NCBI GenBank assembly: GCA_029948255.1
Contig: JALIZF010001773.1
Span: 465,001-529,000 of the forward strand
Length of the DNA: 64,000 bases
Reading direction: 5' to 3'
Origin: Telmatactis stephensoni
Taxonomy: Eukaryota > Cnidaria > Anthozoa > Actiniaria > Isophelliidae
The notes under the pieces were generated by a model, which saw only the letters and a list, made by a program, of their open reading frames with translations, did no database searches and was not told the DNA's origin. Below are positions 49,301 to 57,609 of this stretch, in pieces. The translations under genes and the position numbers were made by a program. Each line of letters begins with the position of its first letter. Within the stretch, counting starts at the first letter, position 1.

Positions 49301-52291
49301 TTTCTGATCATGCTTACGTTTTTTATACCTTTTATAACAGCTGTGGCGAAGCAAAAGGTGGATGTCAGTTTGAAATTAAAGATAACTTATGATGATGAAT
49401 ATAGCAATCTGGAATCTAATAAGTCTAAAATCCTTATAGCAAACGTTACTGATGAGGTAAGTTATTAGCTAAGTAGGTGCATGTACCTACCAAGCTCCCC
49501 ATCCACCCAACTCTTCAAACCTTCCTAGGGCTATCTAGGCTTACCTACCTACCTACCTACCAACCAACCAACCTACCTACAAACCAACCAACCTACCTAC
49601 CAACCAACCAACCAACCAACCAACCAACCAACCAACCAACCAACCAACCTACCTACCTACCTACCTACCTACCTACCTACCTTCCTACCTACCTACCTAC
49701 CTACCAACCTACCTACCTACCAACCTACCTACCAACCTACCTACCTACCTACCTACCTACCTACCTACCTACCTACCTACCTACCTACCTACCTACCTAC
49801 CTACCTACCTACCTACCTACCAACCTACCTACCTACCAACCTACCTACCAACCTACCTACCTACCTACCTACCTACCTACCTACCTACCTTCCTACCTAC
49901 CTACCTACCTACCTACCTACCTACCTACCTACCTACCTACCTACCTACCAACCGATCGATGTACCCACTTATTTACCTACCTACCTACCAACCAACCAAC
50001 CAACCAACCTACCTACCTACCTACCTACCTACCTACCTACCTACCTACCTACCTACCTACCTTCCTACCTACCTACCTACCTACCAACCTACCTACCTAC
50101 CAACCTACCTACCTACCTACCTACCTACCTACCTACCTACCTACCTACCTACCTACCTACCTACCTACCAACCGATCGATGTACCCACTTATTTACCTAC
50201 CTACCTACCAACCAACCAACCTACAATTCTGGTCAGAATGTCTGGGACAGTTCAAGTACCAAACCGTATTTTCCATCATCCAATATATAATATCGTTGGT
50301 TCTCGGCTTTTTCCTCCCCCCTCCCCCTCCAAACAATGTTGCAGTTACCAGGACATGTACCCGTCTGTAAGCCAACATTGAGCGGAGGGGGAGGGGGGAG
50401 GGTGTTGTTAGGGTCAGGGGTGCACAAAATCCACCCTGTCCCAAACTAATTAGTCCAGGATTGTGCCTACATCACCTACCAACCTACCAACCTACCTACC
50501 TACCAACCTACCTACCTACCTACCTACCTACCTACCTACCTACCTACCTACCTACCTACCTACCTACCTACCTACCTACCTACCTACTACCTACCTACTA
50601 CCTACCTACCTACCTACCTACCTACCTACCTACCTACCTACCTACCTACCTACCTACCTACCTACCTACCTACCTACCTACCTACCTACCTACCTACCTA
50701 CCTACCTACCTACCTACCTACCTACCTACCTACCTACCTACCTACCTACCTACCTACCTACCTACCTACCTACCTACCTACCTACCTACCTACCTACCTA
50801 CCTACCTACCTACCTACCTACCTACCTACCTACCTACCTACCTACCTACCTACCTACCTACCTACCTACCTACCTACCTACCTACCTACCTACCTACCTA
50901 CCTACCTACCTACCTACCTACCTACCTACCTACCTACCTACCTACCTACCTACCTACCTACCTACCTACCTACCTACCTACCTACCTACCTACCTACCTA
51001 CCTACCTACCTACCTACCTACCTACCTACCTACCTACCTACCTACCTACCTACCTACCTACCTACCTACCTACCTACCTACCTACCTACCTACCTACCTA
51101 CCTACCTACCTACCTACCTACCTACCTACCTACCTACCTACCTACCTACCTACCTACCTACCTACCTACCTACCTACCTACCTACCTACCTACCCTACCT
51201 ACCTACCTACCTACCTACCTACCTACCTACCTACCTACCTACCTACCTACCTACCTACCTACCTACCTACCTACCTACCTACCTACCTACCTACCTACCT
51301 ACCTACCTACCTACCTACCTACCTACCTACCTACCTACCTACCTACCTACCTACCTACCTACCTACCTACCTACCTACCTACCTACCTACCTACCTACCT
51401 ACCTACCTACCTACCTACCTACCTACCTACCTACCTACCTACCTACCTACCTACCTACCTACCTACCTACCTACCTACGCTACGACCTACCTACCTACCT
51501 ACCTACCTACCTACCTGACCTAACCTACCTACCTACTCCTACCTAACCTACCTACCTACCTACCTACCTACCTACCTACCTACCTACCTACCTACCTACC
51601 TACCTACCTACCTACCTACCTACCTACCTACCTACCTACCTACCTACCTACCTACCACCTACCTACCTACCTACCTAATCCTACCTACCTACCTACCTAC
51701 CTACCTACCTACCTACCTACCTACCAACCTACCTACCTACCTACCTACCTACCAACCTACCTACCTACCTACCTACCTACCTACCTACCTACCAACCTAC
51801 CTACCTACCTACCTACCTACCTACCTACCTACCTACCTACCTACCTACCAACCTACCTACCTACCTACCTACCGATGTACCCACTTATTTTCCTACCTAA
51901 CTATATCAATAACATCCATCTTACTAAACAAAATTTCATTTTTCATTTGTACAGTTCACGAAAAAGTTCCCTAGCATACCTCGCGATAATTTTAAGTGCA
52001 CTAGTATTACAGAAGGGAGTGTAATCATCAACATAACCATCACATTCCCGTCCTCAATGACCGACTTGACAAAGAATTTAACGGTCATCATAAAGTCAGG
52101 CAAACTTGGTCAATATACTGTGGACGTGAACTACATCGCTATTAGCGTTCCCAGTTATCCCGGTACGGTATTATATGTGGCTACTGTAGTATAGATAGGT
52201 GTAGCTAACATGTCACGGCGTAAAAGAGTACGTGACGCCATTCGCGATGACGAATTATGTTCAAATAATCGTGGTCGTTATTGATTGATTA

Positions 52292-52349
<58 letters not shown>

Positions 52350-55300
52350 CGATCGATCTATCGATTGAGTGAGTGAGTGAGTGCTTGCTTGCTTGCTTGC
52401 TTGCTTGATTGATTGATTGCTTGATTGCTTGCTTGATTGATTGATTGATTGATTGATTTAGCAAAGCAGCATGACAACTATTCGACTGTCAATACGTTGC
52501 TCATATACCAGACTACTTCTCACCAAAGGAAGAAAACAAAGAGATTTTTCTTTTGGAGCACTAAACGTTTTTGCATAAATTTTGATAAAATTCAACCCAA
52601 TTTCATATCTTAGTGGCGCACGCTGACGGAGATCCAAAGCTCTTTCTGACGCGCAACTTCGTTGAGAATCAGATTGAGAAGTAGTCTGATATATGAACAA
52701 CATTTAGACAGTCCAAGAGTTGTCGTGCTGCTGTGATTTTAAAATTATTGAGTCGAAACCTGATAATAAATTGTTATTTTTGGGGTTAAAAAATTAACGG
52801 TGACGTCATCGTTTCGTCGCTATGGTAACCCCGATGTAAACAAACCACATACCATTAAAAACTTCAGTCTTTATGTAGTAAGTGAACGAAAGGTCATAAC
52901 TGTGGGTGCTTTCATGTAAGAACTACAGCCATTTCAAGTTGACCGGTCGAGCACTAGAGAAATTGTAGGAAGCCCGTCTCCTTAACGCTTGAAATTTATA
53001 GTCTTGTTAATTTAACGTTTTTAAGAGAAAACCTCCTGTTTGCGAAACTGTGATATTTTAAGAGGAGATGGTCGCATTATTAAGGCCTAGCCTCCTCCGC
53101 AGGCATCTCTATTTTCTTTCTCTTTGGGATTCCTGTGGGATTCCTGCTCGAGAAGACTTGCGCCTAGTCCCACTTTACCAGCCACACAGGAAACCCAAGA
53201 TATATAAAAATTAAAATTCTTAGATTAAAGAGACGCCTGCCTGCGGAGGAGGCTAATTGAGGCAGTTGTTCATGATGGTTGCACTATTAAATACCTCTGT
53301 TGATGATTTCTCATCTGGCCTTTTCAAAATGTTTTTATAGGTGTGAAGGTTATATACGTAAGGATTGACGCGAGCTACAACGATAAGTGTTGCGGTAGCC
53401 AGAATCATCTTGCAACGTTCAAGAAGAAACTGGACTGTACGGTAACGGAATCAGGTGCAAGTTGCGGTGGAATCCCGGTGGAGATAGATTACCCTTGTGA
53501 CAAAGAAGTAAATGCTCCGACATGCAAAGGTAATCTTATATGTAGATATAGCGTGTCGATATTATCTTGGTCTCGAACATCAAACTATCACGAACCCTGG
53601 GACAATTTTTAAGTAAATACTATCGGTTTTCTCAAGCCACACTATCTCCCAAACTTCAGACCCGGTAGAGGGAGGGTACTCGGGGAGGCTCAGCCCCAAG
53701 GTCGAAAACCTTTTACATTTCATTTTTGAGATGAAAGGTACCCCTTTTATGTACCTCTCATACCCCCCTTTCGTGCCTCCTTTGCATACCTTGTGATGTC
53801 AACGAAAGGCAATACAAAGGTTTGTCTAACCTATAGTAGATAGATGTACTGAGTAGTTGTTAATCGAGTCATTAGCTAGATCCTCAGGAGCAAGTGTGTC
53901 TCAGTTCGTTAATGCGTGGCGTCCCGAGCGAGAGGTCCCGAGTTCGATTCCTACTAGCCTGATACACTTGTTTCGACTTCTTTCCATTCCATGTAACTTT
54001 AATTAAGCTCGAATTAAAATACCCTTAAAACAAACAATGATGGAGAGACACTGGATTGTTTTGCCCATTTCCTTTGATAGGAAAAATCTAGAGAATTGCA
54101 TTTTCCTATGATAGGAAATGGACAAAATGTAGAAAAATACATCATTATATTTCCTAGATATTTCCCAACTTTTCATTTTCCTATGATATAAAATATGTAG
54201 GAAAATGCGATTTTCTGTAATACGAACTATCTAGGAAATATCTAGGAAAATGTGTTTTCCTACATTTTGACCAGTTACTATCACAGGAAAATGCAATCTT
54301 CCAGGTATTTCTTGAACATATCCTATCATAGGAAATAAGGAACAATTTTCAGTGTGAGGGGCTAAAGTGCGCACCGCGTCCTTAGGGTTATCGGTCGAAA
54401 GTACTGATATAAAATATCGTCCTGTACCTTTTTGATCCCTTGCAAAGACGATTTCCATTTATAAAATAACTCTTATATAACGCGCGCTCTGATTGGCTGA
54501 AAACCCGTGTTTGATGAGAGTTTATAAAATAACTCTTATATAACGCGCGCTCTGATTGGCTGAAAACCCGTGTTTGATGAGAGTATCAAACACGCTCACG
54601 TCAATTTGTTATTTTCGCCGGTGTTTTCTTTTTCCTGTTTTCGTCTATTTGCGTGTTAGTTATTTTATAAAAGAAATAAAAAACGGTTTACCGTGTCCGA
54701 TAGCCTGATCAAAACACTTGTGATGTTGGGAGAACACTCGAGAGCTGTGAAAGCACTCGCCTACGGCTCGTGCTTCCACTACGCTCTCTCGTGTTCTCCC
54801 AACATCACGCGTGTTTTGATCAGGCTATCAAACACGGGAAACTGTTTTTTATTCCTTAAATCAAACACGCTCACGTCAATTTGTTTTTTCGCCGGTGTTT
54901 TCTTTTTCCTATTTTCGTCTATTTGCGTGTTAGTTATTTTATAAAAGAAATAAAAAACGGTTTCCCGTGTTTGATAGCCTGATCAAAACACTTGTGATGT
55001 TGGGTGAACACTCGAGAGCTGTGAAAGCACTCGCCTACGGCTCGTGCTTCCACTATACGCTCTCTCGTGTTTTCCCAACATCACGCGTGTTTTGATCAGG
55101 CTATCAAACACGGAAAACCATTTTTTATTCCTTAAATGTTATCTATTACATGCACGAACAGTACTCCTTTCAGGCGAAGCCTCCCTAGTGTTGGTCCATT
55201 ATAATGTGGACTACATCCCCCCCTCCCCCCCCCCGTGTGTTTATGAACTACTTGATCTTCATGTATATACATATAAAGCGTAAATAGCCCCCTTTTTATG

Positions 55301-56037
55301 CAGATAAAAACAAGGCTATTCCAGCTTCATTATTAAAAATTAATATGCGCAAAAATATTACGAGTAAAATGAACACCAATGACTAAGGCAGCATCGCACC
55401 TTTTATATAAGCCTGATTTAAGAAAAGGGCAATGGTAGTGATTATATTTTAATAATTATTACTGTGTTTGCAGGCAACTCTCTCAACATATCCTTGGCAG
55501 TCCTACTTCTTGGATATCTAATAAGCAAAATGTAAGCTGACATTATTATTATCTTTTTCATTATGAGGAGAAACTGTACTGTATTACGACCAATACTGTG
55601 CTCACGACACAGTAACCGAGAATTCATTTTTCGTTCGTATATTTTTGTCTTCTTTACATTTCTCTGTTCATCCTTCCATTCATTATTCATCCATCTATCC
55701 ATTGGTTCGTCCGTTCATTCTCCATTCATTATTTCTTTTACCCGTTCATCCAAACTTTTATCCAATTATCTTGTAGTCGATTCATTCACGCATTCATCCA
55801 TCCATGAACTTTATTTATCCATGCATTCATCCTAATTTCTTTTTCTGTTCATTGTTAATAAGTCTTTTCTTGGTATTCTAACTAGTCGGGATTTAGCCAG
55901 TTTCTTCTAAACCTACAATATCAAGGAACATGAATTTCAAAATATTTGTAATATACTAGACAGACGGAACTGTTTTATTCTAACTACTAAATATAACGCA
56001 TTTCTTCTATTTTCCTTTTTTTCACAGTATGCAATAA
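22664..56037 (+). CDS. SEA-domain mucin-like surface protein gene (multi-exon)
   Basis: At least 19 small exons with matching phase-1 junctions can be chained on the plus strand. Two signal-peptide exons (22664, 42166) could each start a transcript. Ser/Thr-rich cassettes follow, then a 110-codon mucin exon, a SEA domain over two exons, a six-cysteine exon and a hydrophobic C-terminus. From 42166 the exons add to 1140 nt ending TAA (379 residues); from 22664 with all cassettes the frame is also preserved. SEA domains in membrane mucins are cleaved autocatalytically at G/S in GSVVV and stay associated; the same motif type is present here. The likely role is an O-glycosylated cell-surface or mucus protein, inferred from domain types. 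One gene with alternative promoters and two tandem genes both fit; the upstream exon set has no terminal exon of its own, which favours one unit. Confidence 0.65.
24100..24225. repeat. Foldback copy of the TTTCGTATGACTGTGA family
   Basis: Ends in TTTTCACAGTCATACGAAAT and contains the internal CCGTGACxGTGCCGTGTTGTC motif. Other members begin near 13644, 13887, 27398 and 33608. Confidence 0.6.
24755..24960. mobile_element. MITE with TAA duplication (second copy about 28493-28698)
   Basis: Inverted ends AGGCCGAATTACACGCTACG and the complement of AGTAACTCGACCT, with TAA on both sides (24752-24754, 24961-24963). A 3-bp TAA/TTA duplication fits PIF/Harbinger. It was copied along with the tandem duplication. 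Confidence 0.7.
25632..25703 (+). CDS. Ser/Thr-rich cassette exon (type 2, copy 1)
   Basis: Acceptor TTTCTAG and donor GTATGG enclose 72 nt in phase 1-1. The peptide [20 protein letters not shown] plus TTT is almost all Ser/Thr with one N-glycosylation site (NDT) and one NST. Confidence 0.6.
25890..26082. repeat. Foldback element (second copy about 29628-29815)
   Basis: TAGATTCCATTTTCAG... and ...AAAATGGAATCTA frame arms sharing ACGTCAAAATGTGGTGAGAA and its complement. The second tandem copy lacks a few bases (CAGTT) near 29640. Confidence 0.7.
26315..26389 (+). CDS. Ser/Thr-rich cassette exon (type 3, copy 1)
   Basis: Pyrimidine-rich acceptor (TTTTTGCTTTCATTTTAG), donor GTAACA, 75 nt, phase 1-1. 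It encodes [20 protein letters not shown] plus TTTA. This copy has a cysteine (TGT) where all other copies have tyrosine (TAT). Confidence 0.6.
26431..26493. repeat. (CATC)n microsatellite
   Basis: About 15 tandem CATC units lie just after the type 3 exon. The same array is shorter at 32666-32711 and more degenerate at 36460-36503 and about 44850-44885, so it travels with the exon module. Confidence 0.9.
27398..27541. mobile_element. MITE, TTTCGTATGAGTG family (copy at 33608-33751)
   Basis: Left TAGAGTACATTTCGTATGAG and right CTCATACGAAATCTGCTCTA are inverted. Internal CGGTTACGGCACGG and ACACGGTCACGGCACG are shared with other members. Confidence 0.75.
28020..28076 (+). CDS. Ser-rich cassette exon (type 4, copy 1)
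   Basis: 57 nt between acceptor ATCTTAG and donor GTAAGT, phase 1-1, encoding [18 protein letters not shown]. Confidence 0.55.
29370..29441 (+). CDS. Ser/Thr-rich cassette exon (type 2, copy 2)
   Basis: Identical in sequence to the exon at 25632-25703, inside the second copy of the tandem duplication. Confidence 0.55.
30415..31639. mobile_element. Nested 1.2-kb element with GGGACCGTTCATTTTT ends
   Basis: Ends GGGACCGTTCATTTTTAATC and its complement, each followed by G- or C-rich blocks, with TTA on both flanks (30412-30414, 31640-31642). Inside, a GCGAGCGCGAAGCGCGAG motif recurs about every 125-200 bp (30770, 30898, 31023, 31222, 31401). No transposase. Confidence 0.8.
31828..32064 (-). CDS. 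Candidate exon within the insertion
   Basis: Strong acceptor (TTTTTGTTGCTGTTTTCAG) and donor (C/GTAAGT) enclose exactly 237 nt, open only in phase 1-1. It reads [20 protein letters not shown], then [20 protein letters not shown] and onward. No domain recognised. It may be an exon captured by the mobile element or a chance frame. Confidence 0.3.
32249..32330 (+). mobile_element. tRNA-like SINE head
   Basis: TGGTCCAGTGGATAGAGCC resembles an A-box region and GAGTTCAATTCCC a B-box. A T-rich tail follows. Confidence 0.55.
32543..32617 (+). CDS. Ser/Thr-rich cassette exon (type 3, copy 2), acceptor disrupted
   Basis: Coding part equals 26315-26389 except TAT for TGT. The AG and exon are intact, but the pyrimidine tract was replaced by the end of a 2.5-kb insertion (…GGCGGTTTGATAG), so splicing to this exon may be weak or lost. 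Skipping it would keep the frame. Confidence 0.45.
34230..34286 (+). CDS. Ser-rich cassette exon (type 4, copy 2)
   Basis: Identical to 28020-28076, with the same splice sites. Confidence 0.55.
34773..35118. mobile_element. Foldback element with AATGTTAGGGC ends
   Basis: GTCAATCACAAAAATTAATG with AGGGCGCTATAAATGCCAGA at the left is mirrored by TTTCTGGTATTTATAAGACC, AACGTTAACTTTGTGATTGA at the right. Partial further copies lie at 35390-35665 and 44447-44525. Confidence 0.65.
35317..35388 (+). CDS. Ser/Thr-rich cassette exon (type 3, copy 3)
   Basis: Acceptor TTTGCTTTCTTTTTAG, donor GTAACA, 72 nt, phase 1-1. Encodes [20 protein letters not shown] plus TTA: a more diverged copy, one codon shorter than copies 1 and 2. 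Confidence 0.55.
35670..36127. mobile_element. 458-bp MITE inserted at TTAA
   Basis: Ends AGTGCCTATAACGCCTAGCC and its near-complement; arms about 160 bp. TTAA flanks both sides (35666-35669, 36128-36131). The matching sequence at about 35091-35118 (CCCTAACGTTAACTTTGTGA) shows the empty site with a single TTAA. TTAA duplication is the signature of piggyBac-type transposition. Confidence 0.85.
36349..36420 (+). CDS. Ser/Thr-rich cassette exon (type 3, copy 4)
   Basis: Nearly the same as 35317-35388 (QM in place of QK), with acceptor TTTCGTTTTAG and donor GTAACA. Confidence 0.55.
36694..36750 (+). CDS. Ser-rich cassette exon (type 4, copy 3)
   Basis: 57 nt, phase 1-1, encoding [18 protein letters not shown]: a diverged relative of 28020-28076. 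Acceptor ATAATTTTAG, donor GTAAGT. Confidence 0.55.
37163..37512. repeat. (GAAA)n and (TGAA)n/(TGGA)n microsatellites
   Basis: A GAAA/GGAA array (37163-37340) is followed by a long TGAA array (37362-37495) and short TGGA units to 37512. The reading frames through it are artefacts of the repeats. Confidence 0.95.
38563..38690. mobile_element. MITE with GGCCCGTTCACATGAAGGCG ends
   Basis: Near-perfect inverted arms with internal GGATAACTCTTTTATTTT and its complement. Related ends occur near 27665-27770 and 56370-56460. Confidence 0.75.
40228..40488. mobile_element. MITE with GGGCGCTGTTACACG end
   Basis: Left GGGCGCTGTTACACG and right CAACAGCGCC, with several internal GAAACTTxT/AGTTTC pairs. 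Same family type as 4138-4300. Confidence 0.6.
40765..42165. other. No gene seen before exon 1b
   Basis: AT-rich sequence without recognised exons or young repeats. The last few hundred bases are the probable promoter of the transcript starting at exon 1b. Confidence 0.4.
42166..42229 (+). CDS. Signal-peptide exon 1b
   Basis: [20 protein letters not shown] is a strong signal peptide. The exon ends AAT G/GTAAGC in phase 1. The sequence differs from exon 1a, so it is not a simple recent duplicate. Confidence 0.7.
43311..43343 (+). CDS. 33-nt micro-exon
   Basis: Acceptor TTTTTCATAG and donor GTTAGT, phase 1-1, encoding [11 protein letters not shown]. Directly followed by the tandem 260-bp repeats that carry the next micro-exons. 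Confidence 0.5.
43591..43620 (+). CDS. 30-nt micro-exon, copy 1
   Basis: Acceptor TATTTTTCAG and donor GTTAGT, phase 1-1, encoding [10 protein letters not shown] with an N-glycosylation site (NST). Confidence 0.5.
43855..43884 (+). CDS. 30-nt micro-exon, copy 2
   Basis: Identical to 43591-43620, in the next unit of the tandem repeat. Confidence 0.5.
44734..44805 (+). CDS. Ser/Thr-rich cassette exon (type 3, copy 5)
   Basis: Encodes [20 protein letters not shown] plus TTA, close to copies 3 and 4, which lie upstream of exon 1b. This shared cassette is the main sequence link between the two halves of the locus. Confidence 0.55.
45885..46582. repeat. Large foldback element, related copy at 52465-52985
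   Basis: AAGGAGGCTTCCTACAATTT ... is mirrored by ...AGTAGGAAGCCTCCTTA. Inner parts TCATAACTGTxGGTGCTTTC and GGTGACGTCATxGTTTCGTC are shared with 52465-52985 in the intron after the SEA exons. Confidence 0.7.
46663..46695. repeat. (CATA)n microsatellite
   Basis: Eight tandem CATA units shortly before the mucin exon. Confidence 0.9.
46850..47179 (+). CDS. Mucin-like Ser/Thr/Ala-rich exon
   Basis: Acceptor TTGCATTGTTTTTAG, donor C/GTAAGT, 330 nt, phase 1-1. It contains imperfect 10-residue repeats ([10 protein letters not shown] twice, [10 protein letters not shown] twice, then [10 protein letters not shown]) and ends in a Thr/Pro stretch. It should be densely O-glycosylated, forming an extended stalk. 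The 30-bp repeat unit makes length variation between alleles likely. Confidence 0.7.
48240..48495 (-). mobile_element. tRNA-derived SINE
   Basis: On the minus strand TGGCTCAGTTGGTGA (A-box region) and GGTTCGATTCC (B-box, 48440-48430) are followed by a body with GGTTAGCCCTTCATGTCCTC and GATAAGGACGTTAAACC. Confidence 0.7.
49341..49456 (+). CDS. SEA domain, first half
   Basis: Acceptor TTTTATAACAG, donor GAG/GTAAGT. Enters in phase 1 and leaves in phase 0. Encodes [20 protein letters not shown] and then [12 protein letters not shown]: the first beta strand and helix of a SEA fold. NVT is a glycosylation site. Confidence 0.7.
49537..51897. repeat. 2.3-kb (CCTA)n array inside the SEA-domain intron
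   Basis: Two blocks (49537-50224 and 50474-51897) of CCTA with scattered CCAA units are separated by 250 bp of unique sequence. Block 1 has a higher-order repeat: an ATCGATGTACCCACTTATTT marker occurs at about 49956 and 50166, and again in shortened form at 51874. Long reading frames here are repeat artefacts (TYLP repeats) with no gene signal. Array length may be wrong in the assembly. Confidence 0.95.
51955..52162 (+). CDS. SEA domain, second half with GSVII motif
   Basis: Acceptor TTTGTACAG, phase 0 in; donor G/GTACGG, phase 1 out. Reads [20 protein letters not shown], then [11 protein letters not shown], a linker helix and [15 protein letters not shown] domains of MUC1 type self-cleave between G and S of GSVVV; here the scissile pair would be encoded at 52015-52020. 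The spacing from motif to final strand matches SEA. Two N-glycosylation sites (NIT, NLT). Confidence 0.75.
52281..52460. repeat. (TTGA)n / (GTGA)n / (TTGC)n microsatellite
   Basis: Successive tetranucleotide runs change unit by single substitutions: TTGA, then GATC, GTGA, TTGC and back to TTGA. Confidence 0.9.
53341..53529 (+). CDS. Six-cysteine exon after SEA
   Basis: Acceptor GTTTTTATAG, donor G/GTAATC, 189 nt, phase 1-1. Begins [20 protein letters not shown], with cysteines in CC, DC, SC, PC and TC contexts. No named domain is recognised; three disulphides are possible. Its position between SEA and the C-terminal hydrophobic segment is membrane-proximal. Confidence 0.65.
53905..53990 (+). 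mobile_element. tRNA-like SINE head
   Basis: TCTCAGTTCGTTAATGCGTGG followed by GTCCCGAGTTCGATTCC matches A- and B-box spacing of a tRNA-derived SINE. Confidence 0.5.
54061..55140. repeat. Short CCTATxATAGGAAA repeats and duplicated foldback units
   Basis: From 54061 to 54340 TCCTATGATAGGAAA-like palindromes recur. Two foldback units (54690-54840 and 54965-55115) have arms GATAGCCTGATCAAAACAC... and complement, meeting at GCCTACGGCTCGTGC. CGCGCGCTCTGATTGGCTGA occurs twice (54480, 54544). Confidence 0.75.
55474..55535 (+). CDS. C-terminal hydrophobic exon (GPI-signal-like)
   Basis: Acceptor TGTGTTTGCAG, phase 1. Reads [19 protein letters not shown] and then TAA at 55533-55535. A hydrophobic stretch at the very end with no cytoplasmic tail is what a GPI-anchor signal looks like; a tail-less membrane helix is the alternative. 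The stop overlaps a donor (AAAT/GTAAGC at 55532), so this exon may instead splice to 56028. Confidence 0.65.
56028..56037 (+). CDS. Possible final coding bases of last exon
   Basis: A very strong acceptor (TTTCCTTTTTTTCACAG) ends at 56027. Joined to the donor at 55532 it would change the end to ...LISKIMQ and TAA at 56035-56037, followed by a 3' UTR. Direct joining from the exon at 53529 would instead read [12 protein letters not shown] without a hydrophobic tail. Confidence 0.4.
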
Positions 56038-56147
56038 GCAAGAAACCCTCACCAAATCGTTACATGTTCAAGTGGATGAATCTTGCGTATGATCTACTCA
56101 TTCTTGGAGAACATTTCTTTAGTTTGTTTGTATATAAATAGAGTAAA

Positions 56148-56330
56148 ACCTCTCCGTACGGACACCCCCATAATACGAACACATCTCTAAAACGGACACC
56201 TCTCTATAACGGACAGACAGCTGGAATCTCCTTGCATTTCATTACAATTGATACCTCTATAAAACGAACACCTCTATATTACGGACACTTTTCTACGGCC
56301 CTTTGGTGTCCACTTTGATAAACAGGTTCC
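56148..56330. repeat. Degenerate ACCTCTxTATAACGGACACC repeats
   Basis: Four to five imperfect copies of a ~25-bp unit with GGACACC/GAACACC. It is immediately downstream of the likely 3' end of the mucin-like gene. Confidence 0.7.
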
Positions 56331-56589
56331 ACTGTCATTCAACATAGTTGTGTTTACACCAGCTGCTATACCCTGTTTATATGGAGGCGAGTTACCCCTG
56401 GTAGCCGGGATCACTGATATCCGAATACTGGGTACAAATACATACATGTAAACAGGGCTTTGAACCTTTCCTTAGTTTGAGGAATGGTCAAGAAAAGTCT
56501 ACCATTGTTTTACATCTAGTTAGTATCTCAGGAAATACTCTAAACGCAACTTGAACTATAAATACATCACTGAGGGAGACATAACCTGG

Positions 56590-56910
56590 AAACTAAACAA
56601 ACGTCACGTACTGTTACGTGTTACGTACTGTTAAGTGTTACGTACTGGAACGTATTACGTACTGTTACGTGTTACGTACTGTTACGTGTTACGTACTGGT
56701 ACGTATTAGGTACTGGTTCGTGTTACGTACTGTTACGTGTTACGTACTGATACGTATTAGGTACGGTTACGTGTTACGTACTGGTACGTGTTACCTACTG
56801 GTACGTATTAGGTACTATTATGTGTTACGTACTGGTACGTATTAGGTACTATTATACTATTATGTGTTACGTACTGGTACGTATTAGGTACTGCTACGTG
56901 TTACGTGTTA
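56590..56910. repeat. TACGTACTGGTACGTGT minisatellite
   Basis: About 320 bp of alternating TTACGTACTG and GTACGTATTAGGTACTG units, average period near 20 bp, with many ACGT palindromes. Confidence 0.9.
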
Positions 56911-57237
56911 GCATTTGGGCTAATTTTAGAACTCCTTCGCAACCGCTAGTTAGCTTTGGCACCGGCTAAAAGTTTTTCATCTTATATTCAACATGCATTC
57001 ACTGCTAGTGTAAACTAAACTCGTTCAAAATAACCATAAATTCTGAAACGAGTTCTAAAACTAGCACAGCATAATGCCGCTTAAGGTTTTTAAGGGCACG
57101 CGAAATTAAAAGTCAGCCTTCTGGTTGCCCTTTTCTGTACACATTCCGTTAAGTTTTCGAAAGATATTTTTCTTGACATATGCAAGATTTGTTTTATTTG
57201 CAACAGCACCAAATTGTAGTTGGTAGTGCCTTAAGCT

Positions 57238-57605
57238 GAGGTCAAACGTCGTACTTCACATGAGCCGTATTTAATTCACTAAAGTTCGACGTTTGACCTA
57301 ATTAGGTTCGACTGACTGAGTTTGGTACGACTAAGTCGTTTTATACGACTGACTCAGGCGTGCTACACTTGAACTTAATAAATTGAGTTCGACTTCTGGT
57401 CAAACGTCGAAGTCCACTTTAGCTGAACTAAATTCAGACGTCGCAGGCGGCATACACACCCCCTTACATTCGTCAAAACTGTCTTTAGGATCGATTCATT
57501 AGTACGACGTTTGACTTGGCCTGTCGAACTAAACTGTTTGGGTCGACCCGCTGAATCCCACATTAAATACGGCTCAATTAAGTTCGACGTTTGACCTTAG
57601 CCTTG
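57238..57605. mobile_element. MITE with AGGTCAAACGTCGTAC ends
   Basis: Left AAGCTGAGGTCAAACGTCG and right TTCGACGTTTGACCTTAGCCT are inverted. TTCGACxTTTGAC and GAGCCGTATTTAAT recur inside. Confidence 0.75.
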
Positions 57606-57609
57606 GCGA

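Noticed and set aside
49477..51546. Long plus-strand reading frames of TYLP repeats
   Set aside because: They are translations of the CCTA microsatellite, which has no stop in any forward frame; no signal of a gene.
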